A DNA stretch of 31,677 nucleotides from a virus, in the IMG/VR virus record IMGVR_UViG_3300025671_000294, positions 1 through 31,677 of that record, one strand, 5' to 3'. Made by a program: the position numbers and the translations under genes. Positions 17,271 to 23,002 of the stretch are shown one piece after another. Below the pieces are notes generated by a model. That model was not told where the DNA came from and did not search any database. It saw only the letters and a list, made by a program, of their open reading frames with translations. Every line of letters starts with the position of its first letter. Positions within the stretch are counted from its first letter, which is position 1.

Positions 17271-17401
17271 ACGCCGCAATCGTCCTCATCCTCATTTTCC
17301 TCTTTGGCTTCTTCTCTGATTGGATAGCTGAGGTGATGGGGGATAACTTATGGGCGCTGTCAATCATCCTCCTCATCCTGTATGGAGTGATGACAAGCTA
17401 A
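17267..17401 (+). CDS. 44-residue two-helix membrane protein
   Basis: This short gene starts in ATGA overlap with the RNR stop. Two hydrophobic helices (about residues 4-16 and 29-42) flank a short acidic loop (SDWIAEVMGDN). No separate ribosome binding site is evident, so expression would depend on coupling to RNR. It overlaps the convergent gene's stop by four bases. Function is unknown; the size and topology are compatible with a small holin-like protein. Confidence 0.5.
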   Translation: MNAAIVLILIFLFGFFSDWIAEVMGDNLWALSIILLILYGVMTS

Positions 17402-17892
17402 GATATATTCTTACCTCTTCGCTTGCGCATATATTCACGCGCTTTCTTTAAGCGCTCTTCGCGTTGCTCAGGTGTTTCGTTTGCTCTCCGCTTGCGCTGA
17501 TTTTCACGCTTTTTCTTTAAGCGCTCTTCGCGTTGCTCAGGCGTTTCGCTTGCTCTTTGCTTATGATAGAGCTTGCGCATACGTTCACGCGCTTTCTTTA
17601 AGCGCTCTTCGCGTTGCTCAGGTGTTTCGCTTGCTCTTTGCTTATGATAGGGCTTGGGGTAGCGCTTGCGCATATATTCACGCACTTTCTTTAAGCGCTC
17701 TTCGCGTTGCTCAGGTGTTTCGCTTGCTTTTTTCTTCTGATAGTACTTGCGCATATATTCACGCTTTTTCTTTAAGCGCTCTTCGCGTTGCTCGGGTGTC
17801 TCGTTAGTATTCAAAGCTTTATCAGGGTGATAACGTATGCCCCACCACGTCAGGGGGCTGTTAGACGACCAGCTTAGCCTCAGAGTAGCCAA
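17398..17892 (-). CDS. highly basic tandem-repeat protein of unknown function
   Basis: The frame encodes up to 164 residues, with five copies of a core ETPEQREERLKK.RE.MRK separated by short Lys/Arg/Tyr-rich linkers. The sequence is extremely basic and predicted helical, suggesting nucleic-acid binding. Similar short basic repeats occur as linkers in some phage HNH or NUMOD proteins, but no HNH or other catalytic motif is present. The start is uncertain: the only early candidate is TTG at 17892, inside the 3' end of the RecT-like gene, without a clear ribosome binding site. A TTG near 17815 or coupling to the upstream stop are alternatives. It is last in the leftward operon. Confidence 0.6.
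   Translation of the reverse strand: MATLRLSWSSNSPLTWWGIRYHPDKALNTNETPEQREERLKKKREYMRKYYQKKKASETPEQREERLKKVREYMRKRYPKPYHKQRASETPEQREERLKKARERMRKLYHKQRASETPEQREERLKKKRENQRKRRANETPEQREERLKKAREYMRKRRGKNIS
17442..17805 (-). repeat. five near-identical repeats with in-frame variable spacing
   Basis: The 20-base core agcgctcttcgcgttgctca (in + orientation) begins at 17451, 17520, 17601, 17694 and 17775. The last copy has one change. Distances are 69, 81, 93 and 81 bases, all multiples of three, so the units encode 23, 27, 31 and 27 residues. Confidence 0.88.
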
Positions 17893-18787
17893 GGCTTAAG
17901 ATGACCTTGTGGAGCTCATCAAGCTCATCAGCGCTTGCCTCCTCTTGGGCGATATGCCACAGGGCAACCGTGAAGGACTCGACATCAAGCCAGCTCTCCA
18001 CGGCGTTCCCTTTGCTCTTAATTAGCGCCATCTTCTCAGGGTGCCACTCACTCTCAACTAGCTCGCCAAAGTCTTCATCAAAGCGCCCCATTGTAGCCAC
18101 GTCAATCAATCGGGTGACAACGTGTTGAGGAGAGGGGCGCTCACTCGCTGGGATGTCAACGAGAGCGGGAGGGATGTGAGGGTCAGCGGGTGGGGCGCTG
18201 TCAACCGCCTTATGCTGTGATGGTGGAACAGGCTTGGGTTGAGTCGAGACCTTGTGGAGCTCCTCGCCTAAAGAGTCAGCGCTTATCATAGCCCGCTCAT
18301 CGTCAGATATGCTCATGTTGTCTGCAAGCTCATCAGGTGAGTAGATACCACTTACCGCGTCAGGATAGGTGGCGCGTAGCATAAGGGTGAGCGCTCGCGC
18401 TCTTAACATCTGCATTGGCATTTGCTGCCAGTTGCGATTGCGGGTGAGCCCCTGAGCTTGAGCCATTTGGATGGTGTAAGTGAACGTATGAACAACGCTC
18501 TCAGGCTCATCATTTCGAGCGCAAGTATAGGTGCAGTGGTCATGGTCCCATGAGCTTATGACCATGTAACGACATAAGCCAGACCTCCTCACCACGCCCG
18601 CCATAGCGTCAGCGTTTAAGCTGGGCTTACCCTTAAGCATATAGGCGTTATTCTGTGTGATAGCCATATCACCGCTGAAGTGAGCGCCAAAGGCGGCGTG
18701 TAACCTGAGACAGTCTTGAGGACGGTCACTGATGAGGGTTGCAATCTCTTTGGCTTGGTCGAGTGTAGTTGGTGTGTAAATACCCAT
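17861..18787 (-). CDS. RecT/Red-beta-like single-strand annealing protein
   Basis: The 308-residue protein has RecT-type features: a KGKPSLNADAM segment (about residues 52-62) followed by RRSGLCRYMV, and the signature MPMQMLRARALTLMLRATYPDAVSGIYSPDEL (about 122-153), matching the conserved M..R..A..LR..YPD...G.Y..EE core of RecT-family recombinases. A Pro-rich linker (about 185-225) leads to a C-terminal helical domain of unknown role (230-308). Such proteins anneal homologous DNA strands during recombination-dependent replication and repair. No neighbouring exonuclease was recognised. It is encoded in the leftward early block. Confidence 0.78.
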   Translation of the reverse strand: MGIYTPTTLDQAKEIATLISDRPQDCLRLHAAFGAHFSGDMAITQNNAYMLKGKPSLNADAMAGVVRRSGLCRYMVISSWDHDHCTYTCARNDEPESVVHTFTYTIQMAQAQGLTRNRNWQQMPMQMLRARALTLMLRATYPDAVSGIYSPDELADNMSISDDERAMISADSLGEELHKVSTQPKPVPPSQHKAVDSAPPADPHIPPALVDIPASERPSPQHVVTRLIDVATMGRFDEDFGELVESEWHPEKMALIKSKGNAVESWLDVESFTVALWHIAQEEASADELDELHKVILSLGYSEAKLVV

Positions 18788-18826
18788 GATGTTTCCTTGG
18801 TTGGTTGGTGTGTTGGTTGGGTTGGG

Positions 18827-19219
18827 TTAGATGTTTAGTTTAAGGCGAATATCAAGGCGCTCCACGCGCTCGCTTTGGGGTTGACCTCGCGTGATGTACC
18901 AAGCGCGAGCGATGTTAAACCAAGAGCGCTGAGTGATCTTAAATGGGCGCCCTAGGTCTTTGCTGACGTGACCCTCAAGCTCATACTTGAGCCCGTTGTG
19001 ATAATCGTCAGGGTTAATGGGGTTCACGGCGTCATATATAGAGAGGTGCTTTAGAAGGTAAGCGATCTCATCAGGTTGTAGATGACGGTCACAGAAGGGC
19101 GCGGGCTCATACGGTTTAGGCGCGGGTTTAGCGGCTGACTTTACACCATCATAAATAGTATAGAGTAAGCCCACGATCAGCATGAGCGCCATAATTACAG
19201 CCGGATCAATGTAGTTCAT
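18827..19219 (-). CDS. small membrane-anchored protein of unknown function
   Basis: The ATG whose first base is 19219 is preferred over the GTG just before it because GGAG lies six bases upstream and the ATG overlaps the repressor stop (ATGA). The 130-residue product has an N-terminal membrane helix (about residues 5-22, VIMALMLIVGLLYTIYDGV) and a Pro-rich linker. A cytoplasmic or periplasmic polar domain follows, with no known motif. It is the second gene of the leftward operon, where lambda-like phages often keep host-takeover or exclusion genes; that role is only a possibility. Confidence 0.6.
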   Translation of the reverse strand: MNYIDPAVIMALMLIVGLLYTIYDGVKSAAKPAPKPYEPAPFCDRHLQPDEIAYLLKHLSIYDAVNPINPDDYHNGLKYELEGHVSKDLGRPFKITQRSWFNIARAWYITRGQPQSERVERLDIRLKLNI

Positions 19220-19488
19220 CACTTGCTCCTCAGCTCATCAAGCTCAGCCTCAGCCCTAGCTAAGCGGTCATGGCGAGCGACTGTGGTGAACATGTCAGGC
19301 GTGTAAGTCTTCCCAGTGCAACGTGAGGCAGCTACAGCCAAAGAGGAAGCAATGTGAATACTTGGGATAACTTCACAAGCGAGTATGCGGTAAAGGTAGG
19401 TGACTGAGACTTGAGCCTCACTAGCAAACGCGCTCAGTGAGTAGCGCTCGACCTTGAGGTCATTCTTTAATTTATCCTTGAAAGTCAT
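19219..19488 (-). CDS. Cro/CI-type helix-turn-helix repressor
   Basis: The 89-residue protein is preceded by TAAGGAG five bases before ATG (excellent ribosome binding site). Residues about 17-50 (SLSAFASEAQVSVTYLYRILACEVIPSIHIASSLAVAAS) form a helix-turn-helix of the lambda-repressor-like type, with the recognition helix near VTYLYRIL. The C-terminal 35 residues are helical and could give dimerisation, but there is no autoprotease domain, so it resembles Cro or a minimal repressor. It is divergently oriented from the replication genes, and the gap between them holds TACACT-type sites that are probable operators. Confidence 0.78.
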   Translation of the reverse strand: MTFKDKLKNDLKVERYSLSAFASEAQVSVTYLYRILACEVIPSIHIASSLAVAASRCTGKTYTPDMFTTVARHDRLARAEAELDELRSK

Positions 19489-19518
19489 CTTGACTCCTTA
19501 TCTGTTGTGGATGGTCAA

Positions 19519-19616
19519 CACCTACTAGCTTTTTTACACTCTGTCAACAATAAATGTACACTCAGTGTATAAAAAGCATAAACTGAGGGTAGACTATTTA
19601 TACCCTATGTGTAAAT
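19519..19616. promoter_or_regulatory. divergent operator/promoter region
   Basis: TACACT-C-AGTGTA (19557-19569) is a perfect inverted repeat. Related half-sites are TACACT at 19535-19540 and TGTGTA at 19608-19613. Rightward, TTTACA (19533-19538) with an 18-base gap precedes TACACT as a possible -10 inside the dyad. Leftward, TTGACA (complement of 19542-19547) with a 17-base gap precedes a poor -10, TAGGTG. The dyad overlaps or adjoins both, as expected for repressor control of both directions. No binding data exist. Confidence 0.6.
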
Positions 19617-19681
19617 GCAGGGTTGACCCACGGTGACACTTATGGCAAAGATGAACGCCCAACCAACACAATGGAGCTCTG

Positions 19682-20776
19682 ATGAAAGAGATCGACGTAA
19701 GGAAAGCGATAGGGCTAGACCCTGATTTAACCACGGCTCAGAAGTACACTCTCATCATGATGTGTCTTAAGCTCGACTGGGAGACGTGGACAGGAAGAGT
19801 CAGCGCCCTGGGCATCAGCAAGATAAGCGCCCAAAGCGACCGACAGGTCAAGAGACACCTGAGCAAGCTCAAGGCTTCAGGGTGGATCATGAGGATAAGT
19901 GACAGGAGGACTGACAAACCTCAGCTCAACCACAGGTCAGACACGGCGCTCAACACCCTCAAGGCTCAAGCCATCCTCTCCACCTATAGTGTCAATTGTG
20001 ACACTGTGGGTCACAGTGACATATTGGGTAACAGTGGCGAAAGTGTCACAGTAATGGACAGTGACATAATGGGTAACAGTGGCGAAAGTGTCACCATGGG
20101 ATACCTAAAGTGTCACAGTAACAGTGGCGAAAGTGTCACCATTGAGGACAGTGACATAAAAGGTAACAGTGGCGAAAGTGTCACCATGGCTGACCCAAAG
20201 TGTCACAGTAACAGTGGCGAAAGTGTCACCATGACAGTGGCGAAAGTGTCACACAATATAAACTATATTCAACCTATAAAAACTATAGAAAACAAAAACA
20301 GCAGCTCTGAGGACGATGAGGCAGGGCTAGACCCAGCGCGCGAGCGCGAGGAGGAAGACCGGGCTGAGAATTGGGATGACATCATGAGCCGTCATGAGCC
20401 TCCTGAGCCGGTGGAGTTCCAAGACGGTAAATTGTTTTATTTATCTCATATAAAAGACGAGACTGAATACAGAAGACAAGTTCAGGCATCTATTGACCAC
20501 AATAACGCCTATGACATCAGGCGGGCTCTCTTTGCTGCTAATGGTGAGCTGTACACCTTGATGATCTCAGAGCGAATCTCACCAAGGTCAGCTATTGATT
20601 GGGTGACAATCCAAGCTTCAGGGGAGCTCCCTGCTGTCAAGACTCAACCCGTCCCACCTCCAAAGCCGACCACAATTGTGGTGACTCCTGAGCGTCAAGA
20701 GGAGATACTCAAGGCTGATCTAGCCTGGATGAATCCAAGCTATAGAGGTAGAAAAACGAATGGAGATGGATGGTGA
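19682..20776 (+). CDS. replication initiator with embedded iterons (lambda O-like)
   Basis: The 364-residue protein has an N-terminal winged-helix-like domain (about residues 10-85; ISAQSDRQVKRHLSKLKASGWI fits a recognition helix and wing). The central part (about 100-195) is encoded by iterons and repeats NSGESVT. It is followed by an acidic linker (about 205-235) and a C-terminal helical domain ending in YRGRKTNGDGW. A DNA-binding N-terminus, an origin inside the gene and a helicase loader directly downstream match the lambda O/P arrangement. GGAGC precedes the ATG. The protein would bind the iterons and recruit the loader through its C-terminus; this is inference. It overlaps the next gene by seven bases. 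Confidence 0.78.
   Translation: MKEIDVRKAIGLDPDLTTAQKYTLIMMCLKLDWETWTGRVSALGISKISAQSDRQVKRHLSKLKASGWIMRISDRRTDKPQLNHRSDTALNTLKAQAILSTYSVNCDTVGHSDILGNSGESVTVMDSDIMGNSGESVTMGYLKCHSNSGESVTIEDSDIKGNSGESVTMADPKCHSNSGESVTMTVAKVSHNINYIQPIKTIENKNSSSEDDEAGLDPAREREEEDRAENWDDIMSRHEPPEPVEFQDGKLFYLSHIKDETEYRRQVQASIDHNNAYDIRRALFAANGELYTLMISERISPRSAIDWVTIQASGELPAVKTQPVPPPKPTTIVVTPERQEEILKADLAWMNPSYRGRKTNGDGW
19988..20299. other. probable replication origin (ori) within the initiator gene
   Basis: From left to right: an inverted repeat AGTGTCA-ATTG-TGACACT (19988-20005), a second dyad GTCACAGTGAC (20010-20020), six iterons (20028-20252), and an AT-rich stretch at 20253-20299 (38 of 47 bases A or T) that contains three CTATA boxes. 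Iterons followed by an AT-rich unwinding element inside the initiator gene are the known layout of lambdoid origins. The contrast with the roughly 50% GC surroundings is clear. Confidence 0.75.
20028..20252 (+). repeat. six 22-bp iterons, five at exact 45-nt spacing
   Basis: Copies start at 20028, 20073, 20118, 20163, 20208 and 20231. All contain ACAGTGGCGAAAGTGTCAC. The first five are identical over 22 bases (they begin GTA) and the sixth differs in two positions. The 23-base spacers alternate between two types, one with CAGTGACATA and one with AAAGTGTCACA, so a 90-nt higher-order unit is also present. Five copies lie 45 bases apart, about 4.3 helical turns, and all repeats stay in frame. 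Confidence 0.92.
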
Positions 20777-21573
20777 TTGACTACCACAGCATTGACGCTG
20801 AAAACTTCCCAGCTTCTGAATGGGTGAGCTCGTCAGGGTATCTGACCACCACCCCCCTCCCATACTGTGGAGAGTGTCAAGAGGGGATTGTGTATGAGAA
20901 GCCCCCACCACCGAGCGCACCTATTGCCCGCCGTTGTCCTCTGTGTACTCCTCTCAGGGATAGGCTCAAGCGACTAGAAGACGCTCGCCTCCCCTTCCTA
21001 GCTCATCAGCACACCTTGAGCTCTTATGAGTGGGATTCTCCCAAACAACGGGAGAGGGTGGGCGCAATACTCGATTGGATTCATGGCAAGACTGACCCCA
21101 TCGATAAGCCCGCGGTCATGCTGTATGGAAAGCCCGGTAATGGCAAAAGTATGATCCTTCACATCCTAGCCAAACACGCCATCTTCCAAGGCAAGCGAGC
21201 GCTGTTCATATCACATGAAGCTCTCTTTGCTGACATCAGGTCATCATGGAGCTCTAAAACAATCAACCTCCATGAGATGCTTGAGAAGGTTGACTTGCTT
21301 TGTCTTGACGAGCTTGGGGGGCTAGGTGGCGGTGGCAGGTGGTCAGACTGGTACAAGTCACAGACTAGAGAGATGATAGGGGCTATCTATGACCGCTGGG
21401 CTTCTAAGACTCTTAGCGTGATACTCACCTCTAACCTCACGCCTCAGACCATCACCCAAGACTTATGCGATAGGAACAGCGCCGTGAGGTCACGGCTTTC
21501 CGCAATCTTTGGCGCTCCTGTTCAGATGGTGGGGAGAGACAGGCGAGCGGGTAAAGATGACGGGTGGGGTTGA
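20770..21573 (+). CDS. DnaC/DnaI-like AAA+ helicase loader
   Basis: The 267-residue protein has two CxxC pairs (C33/C36 and C56/C59) that probably form a zinc site, then an AAA+ ATPase. Walker A is GKPGNGKS (120-127), Walker B LLCLDE (176-181), sensor 1 is in ILTSN (218-222), and an arginine finger candidate is R240/R242 in AVRSRL. This is the order found in DnaC-type loaders, which deliver the replicative helicase to the origin. GGAG lies before the ATG. The phage carries no helicase in this window, so it presumably loads the host helicase. Coupling to the initiator gene supports a shared role. Confidence 0.85.
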   Translation: MVIDYHSIDAENFPASEWVSSSGYLTTTPLPYCGECQEGIVYEKPPPPSAPIARRCPLCTPLRDRLKRLEDARLPFLAHQHTLSSYEWDSPKQRERVGAILDWIHGKTDPIDKPAVMLYGKPGNGKSMILHILAKHAIFQGKRALFISHEALFADIRSSWSSKTINLHEMLEKVDLLCLDELGGLGGGGRWSDWYKSQTREMIGAIYDRWASKTLSVILTSNLTPQTITQDLCDRNSAVRSRLSAIFGAPVQMVGRDRRAGKDDGWG

Positions 21574-21598
21574 CAGGCTAGGCTAGGGGGAGTACACA
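21565..21598 (+). promoter_or_regulatory. promoter-like element P1 (copy 1 of a duplicated block)
   Basis: A 24-base block (21565-21588) ends in GGCTAGGCTAGGG. It contains TTGACA (21570-21575) with exactly 17 bases to TACACA (21593-21598). The -35 overlaps the stop codon of the helicase loader gene. The -10 matches the consensus poorly, so an activator or a different sigma factor may be needed. Confidence 0.5.
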
Positions 21599-21604
21599 CA
21601 CTCA

Positions 21605-21705
21605 TGTAGTTTTTGCCTTAATCGAGCGCGACACTTGCCGGTCCAATCGCCAGTCGCTCGTTTGGGGGTTGGAAGCCTCTCAGCTTGCTGAGGGGCTTTT
21701 GTTTT
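21605..21705 (+). ncRNA. candidate small RNA 1 (upstream of a paralogous copy)
   Basis: No plausible protein is encoded. Downstream of P1 a hairpin can form between CGAGCG (21623-21628) and CGCTCG (21655-21660). An intrinsic terminator follows at 21673-21705. The predicted transcript of about 100 bases has the same order of elements as the next cassette. Its 5' end is inferred from the promoter-like boxes, not known. It could instead be only the 3' end of the replication operon transcript. Confidence 0.5.
21673..21705 (+). terminator. intrinsic terminator after the helicase loader / small RNA 1
   Basis: AAGCCTCTCAG pairs with CTGAGGGGCTT (11 base pairs, one G-U) around a CTTG loop and is followed by TTGTTTT. 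Only the + strand has a T-run, so it terminates rightward transcription. Confidence 0.82.
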
Positions 21706-21712
21706 AGATGGA

Positions 21713-21746
21713 TGGGGTTGACAGGCTAGGCTAGGGCAAGTAGTGT
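21713..21746 (+). promoter_or_regulatory. promoter-like element P2 (copy 2 of the duplicated block)
   Basis: The 24-base block at 21713-21736 is identical to the one at 21565-21588, 148 bases downstream. TTGACA is at 21718-21723, and again exactly 17 bases separate it from TAGTGT (21741-21746). The spacer is conserved better than the -10, which suggests that the GGCTAGGCTAGG element is bound by a factor. Confidence 0.5.
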
Positions 21747-21752
21747 GCCCTT

Positions 21753-21853
21753 GTCGAGCGCCGTGACCTCTTGGTGCTCGATGGGTTGTGAGCCTCCTCT
21801 CTCTGCGTGATTCCGGCAAGAAACTTCAGAGATTGGGGGCTTTGTCTATTTCT
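21753..21853 (+). ncRNA. candidate small RNA 2
   Basis: Downstream of P2, CGAGCGCC (21755-21762) pairs with GGTGCTCG (21773-21780) around a ten-base loop. A second long hairpin (21791-21841) and a T-rich tail follow. The order promoter block, CGAGC hairpin, GAGCCTC hairpin, T-rich end is the same as in cassette 1 although the primary sequence has diverged, which points to selection on RNA structure. The 5' end is inferred. Confidence 0.48.
21791..21853 (+). terminator. terminator-like long hairpin after small RNA 2
   Basis: AGCCTCC...CTCTG pairs with CAGAG...GGGGGCT (15 positions with one G-U and a two-base mismatch) around a 21-base loop. It is followed by TTGTCTATTTCT. The large loop makes it a weaker terminator than the first. 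It reaches the 3' end of the convergent thyX gene. Confidence 0.5.
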
Positions 21854-22520
21854 AGGAGAGCGCTATCTTAAGCATCCTATCCATTCCCTCGATACTCTTA
21901 ATGCAGTCACGAGCGGCGGCGGCGTAGTACCTCATTTCAGCTTGGGCGTGGTTATCAAGCCTCAGCTGTAGGAAGTGTATGAGCGCGTGAAGAGAGCAGC
22001 TCCAGAAGCACTCACTCATAAGAGACAAGGGCAACACGGCGCGGGCTTGCTCTTTAGCTACTCCCATAGCCAACAGCTCACGATAAACGCAAAAGTTTGC
22101 GGCGCTCGCCCTCTGATAAAGTAACTCGACCGATAACGCGGCGTGGTCTGGCATAGCGCCCCCTGACCCTTGCTTCACCTTCTCTGAGCTCTCGCGCCAC
22201 TCTGAGGGTTGCCACACCTCACCCTCAAACTCTACATATCTCCCGCTGATCTCATTCCAAGCGCACCCAACTTGATGCTTCATCCATTGGCGTAAGATGA
22301 AGATGGGCGCCTTGATGTGAAATTGAAATTGAACGTGTCTAAATGGTGAGGTGTGCTTATGGGTCCACAGGTACTCAATAAGCTTCCAATCCTTCTCACT
22401 CATCTCCTCTGAGCGCTTGCCCATTGACACCCTGGCGCTGTTCACCACTGACAAGGGTGAGCCCATGTGATCGACCAAAGAGACAAAGCCGCCCTGTGTT
22501 GTTATTTTATTCTCAATCAT
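21852..22520 (-). CDS. thyX: flavin-dependent thymidylate synthase ThyX
   Basis: The 222-residue protein matches ThyX in length and in the segments HTSPFRHVQFQFHIKAP and RQWMKHQVGCAWNEISGRY (residues 77-95). ThyX makes dTMP from dUMP with FAD, NADPH and methylenetetrahydrofolate. The usual RHRx7S signature is altered: KHQ (81-83) replaces RHR, and eight rather than seven residues separate it from S92. The NE.S.RY part is intact, so a functional divergent variant is likely. GAGG lies four bases before the ATG. It is transcribed opposite to its neighbours and shares its upstream gap with ssb. Confidence 0.9.
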   Translation of the reverse strand: MIENKITTQGGFVSLVDHMGSPLSVVNSARVSMGKRSEEMSEKDWKLIEYLWTHKHTSPFRHVQFQFHIKAPIFILRQWMKHQVGCAWNEISGRYVEFEGEVWQPSEWRESSEKVKQGSGGAMPDHAALSVELLYQRASAANFCVYRELLAMGVAKEQARAVLPLSLMSECFWSCSLHALIHFLQLRLDNHAQAEMRYYAAAARDCIKSIEGMDRMLKIALS

Positions 22521-22618
22521 GTAACCTCTTTCACGGTTGGATGTATGTACCCATAGGGCGGGGGTTGATGTTTAATTGACGCCATTGACCCTCGCCCGCC
22601 TTAAATAATGGAGAGAGA

Positions 22619-22987
22619 ATGAACCATATTATCTTGATTGGCAATGTAGGCAAGGACCCCGCCGCGAGAGGTCAAGAGCGAAACATCGCCAGCTTCTCCC
22701 TTGCTGTTGATGAGCGCCGCAAGGGTGGAGAGAAAATCACCCAGTGGTTTAATTGTGTAGCCTTTGGGCGTACAGGTGAGAGCATCATAAGCAACGTGAC
22801 CAAGGGCTCAACCGTTGCCATCACCGGCAAGCTAAAGACCAACACATGGGAAAAGGACGGGGTTAAACAACAAGACGTTGACGTCATCGTGAACACTTGG
22901 GAGTTTGTGACAGGCAAGCCCAAGCACAACGCCATAGGCAATCAGGGAGCTCCTACTTGGCATCCTGACAGCGACAAGTGGGGCTGA
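22619..22987 (+). CDS. ssb: single-stranded DNA-binding protein
   Basis: The 122-residue protein has the OB-fold hallmarks of SSB: MNHIILIGNVGKDP at the N-terminus, ITQWFNCVAFGRTGE in the middle, and GSTVAITGKLKTNTWEKDG with the closing strand VDVIVNTWEFV. GGAGAG precedes the ATG. The usual acidic tip (DDDIPF-like) is replaced by DSDKWG, so interaction with host SSB partners may be altered. It is the first rightward gene after the divergent thyX. A TAAATAAT box at 22602-22609 might be a -10, but no well-spaced -35 is seen. Confidence 0.93.
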   Translation: MNHIILIGNVGKDPAARGQERNIASFSLAVDERRKGGEKITQWFNCVAFGRTGESIISNVTKGSTVAITGKLKTNTWEKDGVKQQDVDVIVNTWEFVTGKPKHNAIGNQGAPTWHPDSDKWG

Positions 22988-23002
22988 CTAATAACCTGAC
23001 TA

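Noticed and set aside
17442-17805. Second CRISPR-like repeat array
   Set aside because: Spacing varies by multiples of three and the region is an open frame encoding a regular protein repeat; spacers are similar to each other.
19489-19681. Attachment site for integration
   Set aside because: No integrase is present and the direct/inverted elements here are better explained as operators.
19643-19726. 27-codon frame starting ATGGCAAAG before the initiator gene
   Set aside because: It overlaps the initiator start in another frame and has no clear ribosome binding site.
20028-20252. Regular repeats resembling a CRISPR array
   Set aside because: The spacers are only two alternating types, the repeats stay in frame inside a gene, and an AT-rich element follows. 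Iterons explain all of this.
21583-21819. 78-residue open frame on the minus strand between the helicase loader and thyX
   Set aside because: Composition is not protein-like, no ribosome binding site is visible, and it covers the hairpins and terminator of the noncoding cassettes on the other strand.
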